64,000 nt of DNA from Clostridiales bacterium (GCA_012800525.1 JAAZJD010000037.1:1-64000), one strand, 5' to 3'; shown: positions 9,904 through 20,113, numbered from the stretch's first letter. The notes: generated by a model not told the origin, from the sequence alone. Program-made: numbers and translations.

Positions 9904-10641
9904 ATGAGAAAGATATTAAGCCTAACAATACGAGCTATAGAAGAATACAAAATGATAGCAAATGGGGACCATATTGCGGTAGGTTTGTCTGGTGGCAAAG
10001 ATAGCATAGTCCTCCTAAAAGCCTTATCCCTATATCAAAAATTTTCACCAAACAAATTTGAGCTGAGTGCCATTCATATCGATTTAGGATTTAAAGATGT
10101 TGCAGAAAATAGATTTGATGAGATACAAAAATTTTGTGACAATTTAAACATACCATTCTATATTGTAAAAACAGATCTTTACCATGTCATTTTTGAAGAT
10201 AGAAAAGAAAATCGACCTTGCAGTCTATGTTCAAAAATGCGTAGAGGTGCATTAAATAATAAAGCTGTAGACATTAAAGCCAATAAAGTTGCTTTAGGAC
10301 ATAATAAAGAAGATTTAATCGAAACTTTTTTATTGTCATTTATATATGAAGGAAGACTAGCAGTTTTTAAGCCAACTTCATATTTAGATAGGACAAATAT
10401 AACTGTCATTCGCCCTCTAATACTTAATGCCGAAGGAGATATTAAAGCGACTGCTAAAAGATTAAATATGCCTGTGCTCAACAATCCTTGCCCTATGGAT
10501 AAAACATCACAAAGAGCATATATGAAAGATTTAACAAAACATATATGCAAAGATATTCCATTTGCTAAAGATAGAATGTTTGATGCAATAATCAATCCTC
10601 AAAGATATGATTTGTTTTCTACAAACGATAACAAAGAATAG
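9904..10641 (+). CDS. ttcA: TtcA-family tRNA 2-thiocytidine biosynthesis protein (PP-loop ATPase)
   Basis: SGGKDS PP-loop; PCSLCSKMRRGAL (CxxC) and NNPCPMD third Cys as in TtcA; GHNKEDLIET. Confidence 0.85.
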   Translation: MRKILSLTIRAIEEYKMIANGDHIAVGLSGGKDSIVLLKALSLYQKFSPNKFELSAIHIDLGFKDVAENRFDEIQKFCDNLNIPFYIVKTDLYHVIFEDRKENRPCSLCSKMRRGALNNKAVDIKANKVALGHNKEDLIETFLLSFIYEGRLAVFKPTSYLDRTNITVIRPLILNAEGDIKATAKRLNMPVLNNPCPMDKTSQRAYMKDLTKHICKDIPFAKDRMFDAIINPQRYDLFSTNDNKE

Positions 10642-10686
10642 GTTCAAAATCAAAATACACCAATAAATAATTAAGGAGAATTATAA

Positions 10687-11439
10687 ATGCCTAAAAAAGA
10701 AAACAAAATAAAAACTATTTTTTCACTCTTTTTTACCTTTTTAAAAATTGGAGCATTCACTTTTGGTGGCGGATATGCAATGATTAGCATACTTGAAAGA
10801 GATCTTGTGGAAAATAAAAAATGGCTTACAGAAGATGAAATGACAACTGTAATTGCAATAGCTGAATCAACGCCTGGCCCAATAGCAATAAATTCTGCAA
10901 CATATGTTGGTGCTAAACTTGGTGGTTTTTTAGGCGCCCTTTTGGCATCAACCGCTGTCATGCTTCCATCTATTATCATAATAGTATTAATATCTCTTGG
11001 TATAGAAAAATTTAGCTCTAATAATTACTTTAAATGGGCTTTTATGGGGATTAAAGCAGCAGTGGCCGCTTTGATTTTAAATGCTGCTTTAAGATTTTTA
11101 TCTGTTTTCAAAGATCTCAAAAAACCAATATATTATATCGTTTTTGTGGCATCTCTTGCACTTTCTCTATTATCTAGTTTTCACGTTATAAAGTTTGATG
11201 TAGTTTTTATTATTTTACTCGCTGCTATAACTGGAATTATATATGGTGCTATTAAGAGATCTACAGAGAGAAAAAAGCAAACATTAAATATAGAAAAAGA
11301 TGAATCTTTAACTAAAAACAACGATACAAATGATGAAACTAGCATACTAGACCATGATATAAATTTAACAAACAATCTTGCCAAGCTTGATGATGCTAAC
11401 AGTTCTTCCAATAAAAGCAATGATGGAGGGAATCTATGA
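10687..11439 (+). CDS. Chromate transporter family protein (first half), polar C-terminal tail
   Basis: FLKIGAFTFGGGYAMISILERDLV...IAIAESTPGPIAINSATYVGAKLGG. Confidence 0.9.
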   Translation: MPKKENKIKTIFSLFFTFLKIGAFTFGGGYAMISILERDLVENKKWLTEDEMTTVIAIAESTPGPIAINSATYVGAKLGGFLGALLASTAVMLPSIIIIVLISLGIEKFSSNNYFKWAFMGIKAAVAALILNAALRFLSVFKDLKKPIYYIVFVASLALSLLSSFHVIKFDVVFIILLAAITGIIYGAIKRSTERKKQTLNIEKDESLTKNNDTNDETSILDHDINLTNNLAKLDDANSSSNKSNDGGNL

Positions 11440-12002
11440 ATATATATCTAGATTTATTTTTATCATTTTTTAAAATAGGTCTTTTCACTATAGGTGGTGG
11501 ATATGCAATGATTCCCATCATTTCTTCAACTGTCATTGATAAAGGATGGATAAGTGAAGAAATGCTAATTAACTTTATAGGTATAGCTGAAAGCACACCA
11601 GGACCTTTTGCAGTTAATCTTGGTACTTTTATTGGATTTGAACAAGCAGGGCTTTTAGGGGTGCTCTGCACAAGTCTTGGCTTATTTTTGCCATCATTTA
11701 TTATTATTTTATTGATATTTTATGTTGCTAAAAAAGCCTTAAATAATGCTATTGTTCAAGATGCTATGACCATGATAAAACCAGTCATTCCTGCTTTGAT
11801 TATCACTGCTTTTATTACAATTGCAATCTCTAGTTTTACATTTATAAGTGGGACAACAAGAACTTTTAACCCTTTCAATGTAATATGTACAGCATTGTGT
11901 TTTGTTGTTTTAAGAAAAGCTAAAAAGGTTCACCCAATACTAATCATTATTGCCTCTGCAATATTTGGGATAATTTTCTATGGATTTATTTTCAAAGTAT
12001 AG
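11436..12002 (+). CDS. Chromate transporter family protein (second half)
   Basis: FFKIGLFTIGGGYAMIPIISSTVI...GIAESTPGPFAVNLGTFIGFEQAG; ATGA overlap with previous gene. Confidence 0.9.
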   Translation: MNIYLDLFLSFFKIGLFTIGGGYAMIPIISSTVIDKGWISEEMLINFIGIAESTPGPFAVNLGTFIGFEQAGLLGVLCTSLGLFLPSFIIILLIFYVAKKALNNAIVQDAMTMIKPVIPALIITAFITIAISSFTFISGTTRTFNPFNVICTALCFVVLRKAKKVHPILIIIASAIFGIIFYGFIFKV

Positions 12003-12035
12003 TTAACTATTAATGGCTTTGGTTAAATAATCTAA

Positions 12036-13709
12036 TTACTCTTCTATTTGTTGTACTCCATCACTATCATTAAACGATTCTACTGTGTCTTTCGAAAAAT
12101 CTTCATTGTTTTCACTGCCACTACTATTTTCCCAATTTTCTTTTTTATTAAAACATAAATTGAGGGTTTCTTCTGATGGGACTTCTTTTTTAATAAAAAA
12201 CCCAATAGGAGTCAATAGCATAGATTGAGCCATGACAATAGTACCTATTACAGGAGCTCTTTTAACACCAGTTTGCAATAATCCCACAAATGAACTGCCA
12301 CCACCTAATTTCCCAAAGACAAAAACTAAAACAATTGTTGTAACTAAACATGAAATTATTGAAATATATACACCAGTTTTTGTAGCTTTTTTGGAATACA
12401 AACCATATATATATGGTCCAATGAAGCAACCAGCAAGAGTCCCCCACGATAAAGACATTAAGATAACAATGCCGTTAATTTCTAAAATCGCTAAAATTGC
12501 CGACAACATCACAAAAACAAAACTTAAACTTCTAACAACTATTGCTACCACCTTATCATCATCTTTTCTCCCTGAATATTTTTGAAACACATCCACTCCC
12601 AGTGAAGATGCAGAAACTAAAGCTACTGAAGATAAAGTCGACATACTTGCAGATACAATTAAGACACAAATGAAACCTAACACACCAAAGGTAAACAAGG
12701 GATTACTCAAAAGCATATTCGGAACCGCATTTTTTAGCTCAGCTGATGTTATATCTGGATTAAATAACCTTATAAAGCTTCCATTTAAATATGCAGAAAC
12801 ACCTATTATAATTGCAAATACCGTTGATATTATCATACCTTTATTGATTGCAGATTTATCCTTGATTGCATAAAATTTTTGGACAGATTGTGGTACAGCC
12901 CATACCCCAAAAGATGTTAAAAATACATTAAACATAATAATGATGCCGGGCCTATCTAAAAACCCCACTCCGTCTGCAACTTTTGGAACCATGCCATAGC
13001 CCATTTCAGTTAATCTTTTTAATCCTTCAAAACCATTAACTTCCTTTGATGCAAACATCAAAGCGAGCATTACCACTACACCTACTAGCATAATTATTCC
13101 TTGAATGAAATTTGACAATGCATTAGCAAAATAGCCACCAACAAACAAATAAAGTCCAGTTAAAATAGCCATTATGAATATAATCCACTTAAAATCTATG
13201 CCAAATACGGCTTCACATAAATAGCCGACTCCTTGATATACAGAAGTTGAATATGGAATTAACAAAACAAAAATCAAAATAGCAGTAATTAATCTCAAGT
13301 TTCTAGACTCATAGCGTTTTTCAAAAAAACCAGGCATTGTATTTGTGTCTAATCTTTGTGTCATTCGTCTCGTTGGTTCCGCTAAAATAATCCATGCTAA
13401 AAGAGAACCAACTAATCCATTAAAAATACCTATCCATATTGAAGAAAGCCCAATATTTCCACCAAAAGTGCCAGCGTAGCCTACAAAAACGACTGCAGAA
13501 AAATATGTTGTTCCGTAACCAAAAGCTGAAAACCATGCACCGACGGATCTATTTCCTATAAGATAAGCATCTATGCCTTTAGCCTTTTTTTGTGTCACTA
13601 TGACCACAACTACCATGGCTACAACATAAAGTGCAAAAACCAAATAGGCTTGCCACCTATCACTATTTGACCTCGCCATTAACAACATTGCATTAACTTG
13701 ATTTGACAT
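12036..13709 (-). CDS. Sodium:solute symporter family protein
   Basis: 12-13 hydrophobic segments; SVGAWFSAFGYGTTYFSAVVFVGYAG and SASMSTLSSVALVSASSLGVDVFQKY are SSS-like. Confidence 0.87.
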   Translation of the reverse strand: MSNQVNAMLLMARSNSDRWQAYLVFALYVVAMVVVVIVTQKKAKGIDAYLIGNRSVGAWFSAFGYGTTYFSAVVFVGYAGTFGGNIGLSSIWIGIFNGLVGSLLAWIILAEPTRRMTQRLDTNTMPGFFEKRYESRNLRLITAILIFVLLIPYSTSVYQGVGYLCEAVFGIDFKWIIFIMAILTGLYLFVGGYFANALSNFIQGIIMLVGVVVMLALMFASKEVNGFEGLKRLTEMGYGMVPKVADGVGFLDRPGIIIMFNVFLTSFGVWAVPQSVQKFYAIKDKSAINKGMIISTVFAIIIGVSAYLNGSFIRLFNPDITSAELKNAVPNMLLSNPLFTFGVLGFICVLIVSASMSTLSSVALVSASSLGVDVFQKYSGRKDDDKVVAIVVRSLSFVFVMLSAILAILEINGIVILMSLSWGTLAGCFIGPYIYGLYSKKATKTGVYISIISCLVTTIVLVFVFGKLGGGSSFVGLLQTGVKRAPVIGTIVMAQSMLLTPIGFFIKKEVPSEETLNLCFNKKENWENSSGSENNEDFSKDTVESFNDSDGVQQIEE

Positions 13710-13947
13710 ATTATAATTTCTCCAAAACTTTATATATTTATTTTGTATTTAGTATATATTTTTACACACTTTTAAGCAATCATTAGCTAATTAAATATTT
13801 ACTTTCACTCATGTTGGTACAGCGACTAGGTATTGCTATTTAAGTTGATCATTTATGGACACTTTACTTTACAAGTTACAGCTTTCACTCATATTGCCGA
13901 GCATTCAACATTTCATTTAAATAAGATAATATTCTTTAGTGTTAGTG

Positions 13948-14589
13948 TTATTTTATGTATTTATCAATTATTTCCTTTGGAATTTCACAATTTCGATTAT
14001 AGATTTTATCATCTTCACTTGTAATTTCTCTTACTACTTTGCAAGGATTGCCAACCGCTACTACATTTGGGGGAATATCTTTAGTGACAATACTACCTGC
14101 TCCAATAACTGAATTCTCTCCTATTTTCACTCCAGGCAATATGACAGCACCCGCTCCTATCCAAACTCTCTCACCAATGTGCACTGGTAAATTATATTGA
14201 AAATTTGCTTTTCTTAAAGTTGGTGATATTGGGTGGCTTGCTGTTGCAATTACGACATTTGGAGCAATCATTGTATTAGCACCTATATAGATATATGTAT
14301 CATCAACCAAAGTAAGTCCAAAATTGGCATATACATTATCTCCTAAATGAACATTTTTCCCTCCAAAATTTGAGTAAAATGGAGGTTCAATATAACAATT
14401 TTTTCCAACACTTGCAAACATTCTTTTCATCATCAATGTTCTTCTTAAAATTCCAAATAAAGAAGATTTAATTCTATTAAATTTTTGCATTCTCTTGATA
14501 CATCTCCATTGCTTAATCATCAAATCTTTCGAGTCTGGCAAATATAATTGCTTTGTATGTAATTGATCAAAAACAGAACCATTTTTCAT
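13948..14589 (-). CDS. Sugar/maltose O-acetyltransferase (left-handed beta-helix)
   Basis: PFYSNFGGKNVHLGDNVYANFGLTLVDDTYIYIGANTMIAPNVVIATASHPI...WIGAGAVILPGVKIGENSVIGAGSIVTKDIPPNVVAVGNPCKVVREI. Confidence 0.9.
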   Translation of the reverse strand: MKNGSVFDQLHTKQLYLPDSKDLMIKQWRCIKRMQKFNRIKSSLFGILRRTLMMKRMFASVGKNCYIEPPFYSNFGGKNVHLGDNVYANFGLTLVDDTYIYIGANTMIAPNVVIATASHPISPTLRKANFQYNLPVHIGERVWIGAGAVILPGVKIGENSVIGAGSIVTKDIPPNVVAVGNPCKVVREITSEDDKIYNRNCEIPKEIIDKYIK

Positions 14590-14598
14590 AACTACTCC

Positions 14599-15426
14599 CT
14601 ATAAATATCCTTTTTTCACCATTTCATTTGAAATGATAACATAGTCTTCAATGCTTAAAGCCTCACCCCTAATATTTTTATCAAACCCTAAGCCTTCAAG
14701 CATGTCAGTCACATCTTCTTTACCTACTTTTGGAAAATTTTGATTTATATTATTTGCAAAAGTTTTTCGCCTCATTTGAAAACCTGCTTTAATTAATCTC
14801 TTTAAATGGGCCTTATTTTCCATTTTATACTTATTTCTATTTATCATAATATGGACTACTGAACTATCCACTTTGGGAATAGGTTTAAATGAAAAGCGAC
14901 TAATTTTTCTTTTAATAACTGCATCCCCTTCAAGCTGTAAAGCAAGGGTTATCGCACCATAATCAGGTGTATTTGGCCTGGCAATTAATCTTCTAGCCAC
15001 CTCTTCTTGCACCATTAAAGTCAAGGACTTGACTGGCAACTCACTTTCTAAAAAATACATTATTAATTGAGTTGTAATGTAATATGGGATATTAGCAACT
15101 ACTTTGAAATCATTGCAAATTATATCAAAAAAATCTTGATGATTTATCTTTAAAATATTTTTAAAAACAATCTCTACATTATCTAATCCTTTTAAACTTT
15201 CTTCAAGTATTGGCAAAAGATCTCTATCAACCTCAAAAGAAAAAACTTTCTTTGCTGTTTTTGATAACACCCTTGTGAGTGTCCCAGACCCTGTTCCTAT
15301 TTCAACAACAACATCATTTTCATCAATTTTTGCATCTAAAACAATTGCATCTAAAAGCTTAGTGTCAAAAATAAAGTTTTGACCTAGGGATTTTTTGTAT
15401 TTGAATTTTGCTAACAATTCTTTCAT
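14599..15426 (-). CDS. rsmA: 16S rRNA (adenine1518-N6/adenine1519-N6)-dimethyltransferase
   Basis: KKSLGQNFIFDTKLLD; VEIGTGSGTLT; VANIPYYITTQLI; KsgA/RsmA signature. Confidence 0.95.
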   Translation of the reverse strand: MKELLAKFKYKKSLGQNFIFDTKLLDAIVLDAKIDENDVVVEIGTGSGTLTRVLSKTAKKVFSFEVDRDLLPILEESLKGLDNVEIVFKNILKINHQDFFDIICNDFKVVANIPYYITTQLIMYFLESELPVKSLTLMVQEEVARRLIARPNTPDYGAITLALQLEGDAVIKRKISRFSFKPIPKVDSSVVHIMINRNKYKMENKAHLKRLIKAGFQMRRKTFANNINQNFPKVGKEDVTDMLEGLGFDKNIRGEALSIEDYVIISNEMVKKGYL

Positions 15427-15441
15427 AAAATGCCCTAAAAT

Positions 15442-16050
15442 TTAAGGAGTATATTCTCGTATCCTATATTCAACTCCAAGTTTTTGTGCAATTTCCTTGC
15501 ATTTTTTTATAGAATCTTTAGGTATAACATCGACCACTGAAAAAATAACCCTATCAACATATTTTTTACTTTTCATTGCAAAATCTTGTATTTCTTCAAA
15601 CACCCCTTCACCATAAATTGAATGACAAATTTTTTGATATTTCTCAGGAGTCGCCTCATTCAATGATATGTTTACGATATCTATTGCCCCTTTAAGTAAT
15701 GGTGTTATATCTTTTTTATTGATTAAGTTACCTTGTCCATTAGTATTTAATCTTGTTATTTTTTCTTTAGATTTAAAATATTTCCCAAGCTCTACTAGTT
15801 CATTGATTCTATATGTAGGTTCCCCATAACCACAAAAAACAATTTCTTTAGCTTTGATTAAATCTTCTTCACTAATAGAATCTATAACCTCTTGAACGCT
15901 AGGCTCATATTCTAACCACAAATTGTAGTTTAAATCAGTAAAACAATTTGTTTTTCTAATGCAAAAATCACAACTGTTAGAACATTTGTTTGTTAAATTT
16001 ACATATATATTATTATCACCATAGTTATACGAAAACTGTCTATCTTTCAT
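15442..16050 (-). CDS. TatD-associated radical SAM protein
   Basis: NKCSNSCDFCIRK (CxxxCxxC), VFCGYGEPTYR, NTNGQGN; adjacent to tatD. Confidence 0.85.
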   Translation of the reverse strand: MKDRQFSYNYGDNNIYVNLTNKCSNSCDFCIRKTNCFTDLNYNLWLEYEPSVQEVIDSISEEDLIKAKEIVFCGYGEPTYRINELVELGKYFKSKEKITRLNTNGQGNLINKKDITPLLKGAIDIVNISLNEATPEKYQKICHSIYGEGVFEEIQDFAMKSKKYVDRVIFSVVDVIPKDSIKKCKEIAQKLGVEYRIREYTP

Positions 16051-16067
16051 AATACTACCTTCCTTTA

Positions 16068-16835
16068 TTAAATTGAAAGTTTACTAAATAACCTATATGC
16101 ATTATTCGTAGTCACTTTTTTTACATCAATTTGGGGTAGCCACTTTTGCATTTGCTCTACCACATATTTTACATATTGGGGATAATTTTGCTTTCCTCTA
16201 AATGGCTGTGGTGCTAAATATGGACTATCTGTTTCAACTAACAACCTATCAATTGGAGTTGCTTCAACAACCGCTTGTTTATTGCTATTTTTAAAAGTAA
16301 TTACCCCGGAAAAACTTATATATAAGCCAAGATCAGCATATAAACTTACCATTTCAGCACTTCCAGAATAGCAATGCATTACTCCCGAATATTTAAGCAA
16401 ATCCCTATTAGCTTTTAAAATTTCATAGCTTCTTTGAAATGCATCTCTAACATGTAAAATCACTGGTAATTTACAATCATAAGCTACCTGAAGCTGTTCA
16501 ATAAAAGCTTTTTCTTGTTGTGCTCTATCGCTGAAATTATAATAAAAATCCAATCCAATCTCGCCATAACCAACAACAGTTTCTTCATGTGCTATTTTAC
16601 TAAAATACAAATAATCATCCTTGGTTGCATTTTTCGCATCGTGTGGATGTATTCCCACTGCCGCATAAATTTCATCATATTGTTTACTTAAATTAACAGC
16701 TTTTTCGCTTGATAACCTATCATATCCAACACAAATTACTTTTGATAAATCATAATTTTTAAAATCTGAAATAATTTGATCAATTTCATTACTATATCTT
16801 TCATCATTTAAATGTGCGTGTGTATCTATTAACAT
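16068..16835 (-). CDS. TatD family DNase/hydrolase
   Basis: MLIDTHAHLND; VGYGEIGLDFYYN; LPVILHVRDA; LLVETDSPYLAPQPFRGKQN. Confidence 0.95.
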   Translation of the reverse strand: MLIDTHAHLNDERYSNEIDQIISDFKNYDLSKVICVGYDRLSSEKAVNLSKQYDEIYAAVGIHPHDAKNATKDDYLYFSKIAHEETVVGYGEIGLDFYYNFSDRAQQEKAFIEQLQVAYDCKLPVILHVRDAFQRSYEILKANRDLLKYSGVMHCYSGSAEMVSLYADLGLYISFSGVITFKNSNKQAVVEATPIDRLLVETDSPYLAPQPFRGKQNYPQYVKYVVEQMQKWLPQIDVKKVTTNNAYRLFSKLSI

Positions 16836-16852
16836 CCCTTTTCACCATATAA

Positions 16853-18787
16853 TTATGAAACAATACTTCCCGATTCTAGTGCTTTTTCTGGCGATACAAT
16901 AACAACATTTCCTTTTGTATCTTCTGCACAAAGTATCATACCTTCACTTGTTTCTCCCAAAAGTTTTGCAGGAGCTAAATTGGCTACAACGACAACAGAT
17001 TTGCCGATTAAATCTTTCGGATCATAAAATTGAGCTATCCCACTTAATATTGTTCTAACCTCATTTCCAATTTCCACTTTAGATTTTAACAATTTTTTAG
17101 ATTTTTGAAGCTTTTCACATTCTAATATTTTGCCAACTTTTAATTCAATTTTTGAGAAATCATCTATGCTGATTTGGGGAGTACTATCTATTTTTACATC
17201 ATCAATTTTTTTCATATCATCTAGAATTTTATCCATCTCTGCTAACTCCTTATCTACATTAAATCTAGGGAAAAGTATGCTAGATCTTTTAACTTTAATA
17301 CCTTGCCTTAACTGTCCAAAAGTTATATTATTTTCATCAAAATTACTAGGTAAATATTCTCCAAAACAATCCATAATTTTTTGAGGAGTTTCGATTAAAA
17401 AACTAGATAAATACATTGCAGCTATTCTTAATGATTCTGCAAGATTATATAAAACAGTGCCTAAACGAACCTTTTTAGAGGGATCTTTTGCTAATAGCCA
17501 AGGTGTTGTTTCATCTATATATTTATTTGCTCTATGTATTAATTTAAAAATTTCCTCTAAAGCTTCTTGTATTAAAAGATTATCCATGCAATCTACTAAC
17601 TTTTCATAAAGTGAATTTGCTATATTTATTAATTCATAATCTACATCTTCTTTTTCTATTGGTCCTGGAAGCACTCCATCAAAATACTGCTCTATCATAG
17701 CAGTAGTCCTGCTAACTAAATTACCCAAGCTATTTGCTAAATCCGCATTAGTTCTATTTAAAAAGGCTAAATTAGTATATATGCCATCATTGCCAAAAGG
17801 TACTTCTCTAAGTAAAAAATATCTCACCGCATCAACACCATATCTTTCACATAGCAAGAAAGGATCAGTAATATTTCCTTTAGATTTGCTCATTTTATCT
17901 CCACCAAATAAAAGCCAACCATGCCCATAAACTCTTTTAGGCGGCTCAACGCCAAGCGCCATTAGTAGTGCAGGCCAAATTATAGTATGGAATCTAACAA
18001 TTTCTTTTCCCATCATATGTATGTCTGCTGGCCAATATTTATTAAACAATGATGGATCTTCAGATAAATAACCAAGTGCAGTAATATAGTTTGAAAGAGC
18101 ATCAACCCAAACATAGATAATATGTTTATCATCGAATGGAACCGGAACTCCCCACTTGAATGAAGTTCTACTAACACAAAGATCTTTTAATCCTGGTTTT
18201 AAAAAGTTATTTATCATTTCATTTAACCTACTTTTAGGCGAAATAAAATCAGGATTGTCTTCGTAAAGCTTGAGTAATTTATCTTGATATTTGCTTAATT
18301 TAAAGAAATAACTTTCTTCTTTCATTAATTTAACTTCTCTTCCACAGTCTGGGCATTTACCATCTTTTAATTGCGCATCTGACCAAAAACTTTCACATGG
18401 TGTACAATACATTCCTTCATACTTAGATTTATATATATCACCATTATCCATCAATTTTTGAAAGATTTTTTGCACAGTTTTAACATGGTAATCATCAGTG
18501 GTTCTAATAAACTTATCATAACTAATTCCAAGAAGTTCCCATAAAGAAACTATTTGATCATACAATTTATCAACAAAATCTTGAGGTGACATATCCACCT
18601 TTTGTGCGTTTGTTTCAACTTTTTGACCATGTTCATCAGTTCCAGTTAAATAAAAAACATCATAATTATCCATTCTTTTAAAACGAGCCAAAGCATCACA
18701 TATAACTGTTGTATAGCAGTGACCTAAATGAAAATTACCACTGCTATAATAAATAGGTGTTGTAATATAAAACTTTTTTTTCTCCAT
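16853..18787 (-). CDS. metG: Methionyl-tRNA synthetase with C-terminal tRNA-binding domain
   Basis: TPIYYSSGNFHLGHCYTT; KMSKSKGN; C-terminal DFSKIELKVGKILECEKLQKSKKLLKSKVEIG. Start set to MEKKK (GGAG 6 nt upstream). Confidence 0.96.
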   Translation of the reverse strand: MEKKKFYITTPIYYSSGNFHLGHCYTTVICDALARFKRMDNYDVFYLTGTDEHGQKVETNAQKVDMSPQDFVDKLYDQIVSLWELLGISYDKFIRTTDDYHVKTVQKIFQKLMDNGDIYKSKYEGMYCTPCESFWSDAQLKDGKCPDCGREVKLMKEESYFFKLSKYQDKLLKLYEDNPDFISPKSRLNEMINNFLKPGLKDLCVSRTSFKWGVPVPFDDKHIIYVWVDALSNYITALGYLSEDPSLFNKYWPADIHMMGKEIVRFHTIIWPALLMALGVEPPKRVYGHGWLLFGGDKMSKSKGNITDPFLLCERYGVDAVRYFLLREVPFGNDGIYTNLAFLNRTNADLANSLGNLVSRTTAMIEQYFDGVLPGPIEKEDVDYELINIANSLYEKLVDCMDNLLIQEALEEIFKLIHRANKYIDETTPWLLAKDPSKKVRLGTVLYNLAESLRIAAMYLSSFLIETPQKIMDCFGEYLPSNFDENNITFGQLRQGIKVKRSSILFPRFNVDKELAEMDKILDDMKKIDDVKIDSTPQISIDDFSKIELKVGKILECEKLQKSKKLLKSKVEIGNEVRTILSGIAQFYDPKDLIGKSVVVVANLAPAKLLGETSEGMILCAEDTKGNVVIVSPEKALESGSIVS

Positions 18788-18833
18788 TATTAACTCCATT
18801 TTTATTTATTACTTGAATTTGGAATATCAAGCT

Positions 18834-19454
18834 TTATTCATAATCATTTTTAAACTCAAACATATCCAATACCTTATTAACTAAGTCATATGCAAATCCT
18901 TTTGAGGCTAAAAAACGATATGCTTTCTGTTTTGTTTTGAAATCTAAAGGCTTATTTTTTAAATATTTTTCTAAAACTTGATAACAACTATTTTCATCAT
19001 CAAGTTCTATTAAACTTATTGCCTTTTCAATTATTTCTTGAGATACTCCCTTACATCCTAAATCATACCTCAATTTAAACTCGCCTACTTGTTTTTTCTT
19101 AGAATCAATATATTGTTTCGCGAAATTTAAATCATCTACATATCCATATTGTTTTGCAATACTAATGGCATAATCAACACTTTCATCTGAATATTGCTTG
19201 TTTTTTAAATTTTGTCTATACTCAAATTCAGATTTGTTTAATGACCTTGAAAGTGTACTAAATAAATCTTCCTTTGCTGTTAACTTTTCGTTTAAGTTTA
19301 AAAACTTGTTAAATTCACTTTTATTTAGTATACCTTTAGAAATTCCACTCTTAACTAATGCTTCAAGACTTATTTTCTTATAAACTTCGCCATCAACAAT
19401 AAGTTCTGCAAACTTTTTCCCATATTTAATTTCTTGTATATTCACTTCTTTCAT
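18834..19454 (-). CDS. recX: Regulatory protein RecX
   Basis: Small helical repeat protein; YVDDLNFAKQYIDSKKKQVGEFKLRYDLGCKGVSQEIIEKA. Confidence 0.82.
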   Translation of the reverse strand: MKEVNIQEIKYGKKFAELIVDGEVYKKISLEALVKSGISKGILNKSEFNKFLNLNEKLTAKEDLFSTLSRSLNKSEFEYRQNLKNKQYSDESVDYAISIAKQYGYVDDLNFAKQYIDSKKKQVGEFKLRYDLGCKGVSQEIIEKAISLIELDDENSCYQVLEKYLKNKPLDFKTKQKAYRFLASKGFAYDLVNKVLDMFEFKNDYE

Positions 19455-19495
19455 AATATTTTATTGATGACAAATAATTTTTATAACCTTATTTT

Positions 19496-20113
19496 TTAAT
19501 AATAATGATAGTCTTCTTTTATTATACTTACCTCAAATTGAGAACTAGTTAAACCATAAACTAGATTTTTAAAGTCCTCAAAATTTTCTTTAGGAACGGC
19601 CACTGTTATATTAACTTCTTGTCCGTAATCAATTTCAACAATATCATAAGTCAAATTTTTGTTAGCCTTTAACATTTCAAATGTTGAATAATCAAGAGAA
19701 AAAGTTAAAAATAAAGAATATATTGCTTCAACTTTTTTCGCTTTTGATATGGCTTCTTGAGTCGCCTTTGCATAAGCTGCACTAAGACCGGTTGCACCAA
19801 GTTTTATTCCACCAAAATATCTTGTAATCACAGCAAGAACTCCCTCAAGACCATTGATTTTAAGTGCATTTAATATAGGCATTCCTGCTGTACCACTTGG
19901 TTCCCCATCATCTTTAAATTCAAACTCATTTGAGCCAGGCAAGCCAATATACGCATAACAATGATGTGTTGCATCAGGAAATTCGTTTTTTATATTATTG
20001 AGAGCTATTTTAACATTCTCTAAACTACTACAATACATTAAATCACAAATAAATCTGCTTTTTTTTATTATATATTCGTGCCTAAGTTTATTTGATATTG
20101 TTTCAAATCTCAA
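19496..20113 (-). CDS. YigZ/IMPACT family protein
   Basis: KKSRFICDL; FPDATHHCYAYIG; DDGEPSGTAGMPILNAL; VITRYFGGIKLGATGLSAAYA. Confidence 0.95.
   Translation of the reverse strand: MRFETISNKLRHEYIIKKSRFICDLMYCSSLENVKIALNNIKNEFPDATHHCYAYIGLPGSNEFEFKDDGEPSGTAGMPILNALKINGLEGVLAVITRYFGGIKLGATGLSAAYAKATQEAISKAKKVEAIYSLFLTFSLDYSTFEMLKANKNLTYDIVEIDYGQEVNITVAVPKENFEDFKNLVYGLTSSQFEVSIIKEDYHYY

Noticed and set aside
10687-12002. Two chromate transporter ORFs as a frameshifted single gene
   Set aside because: Two-gene short-form CHR pairs are normal; each ORF has its own complete GGGYAM...ESTPGP domain and an ATGA overlap.
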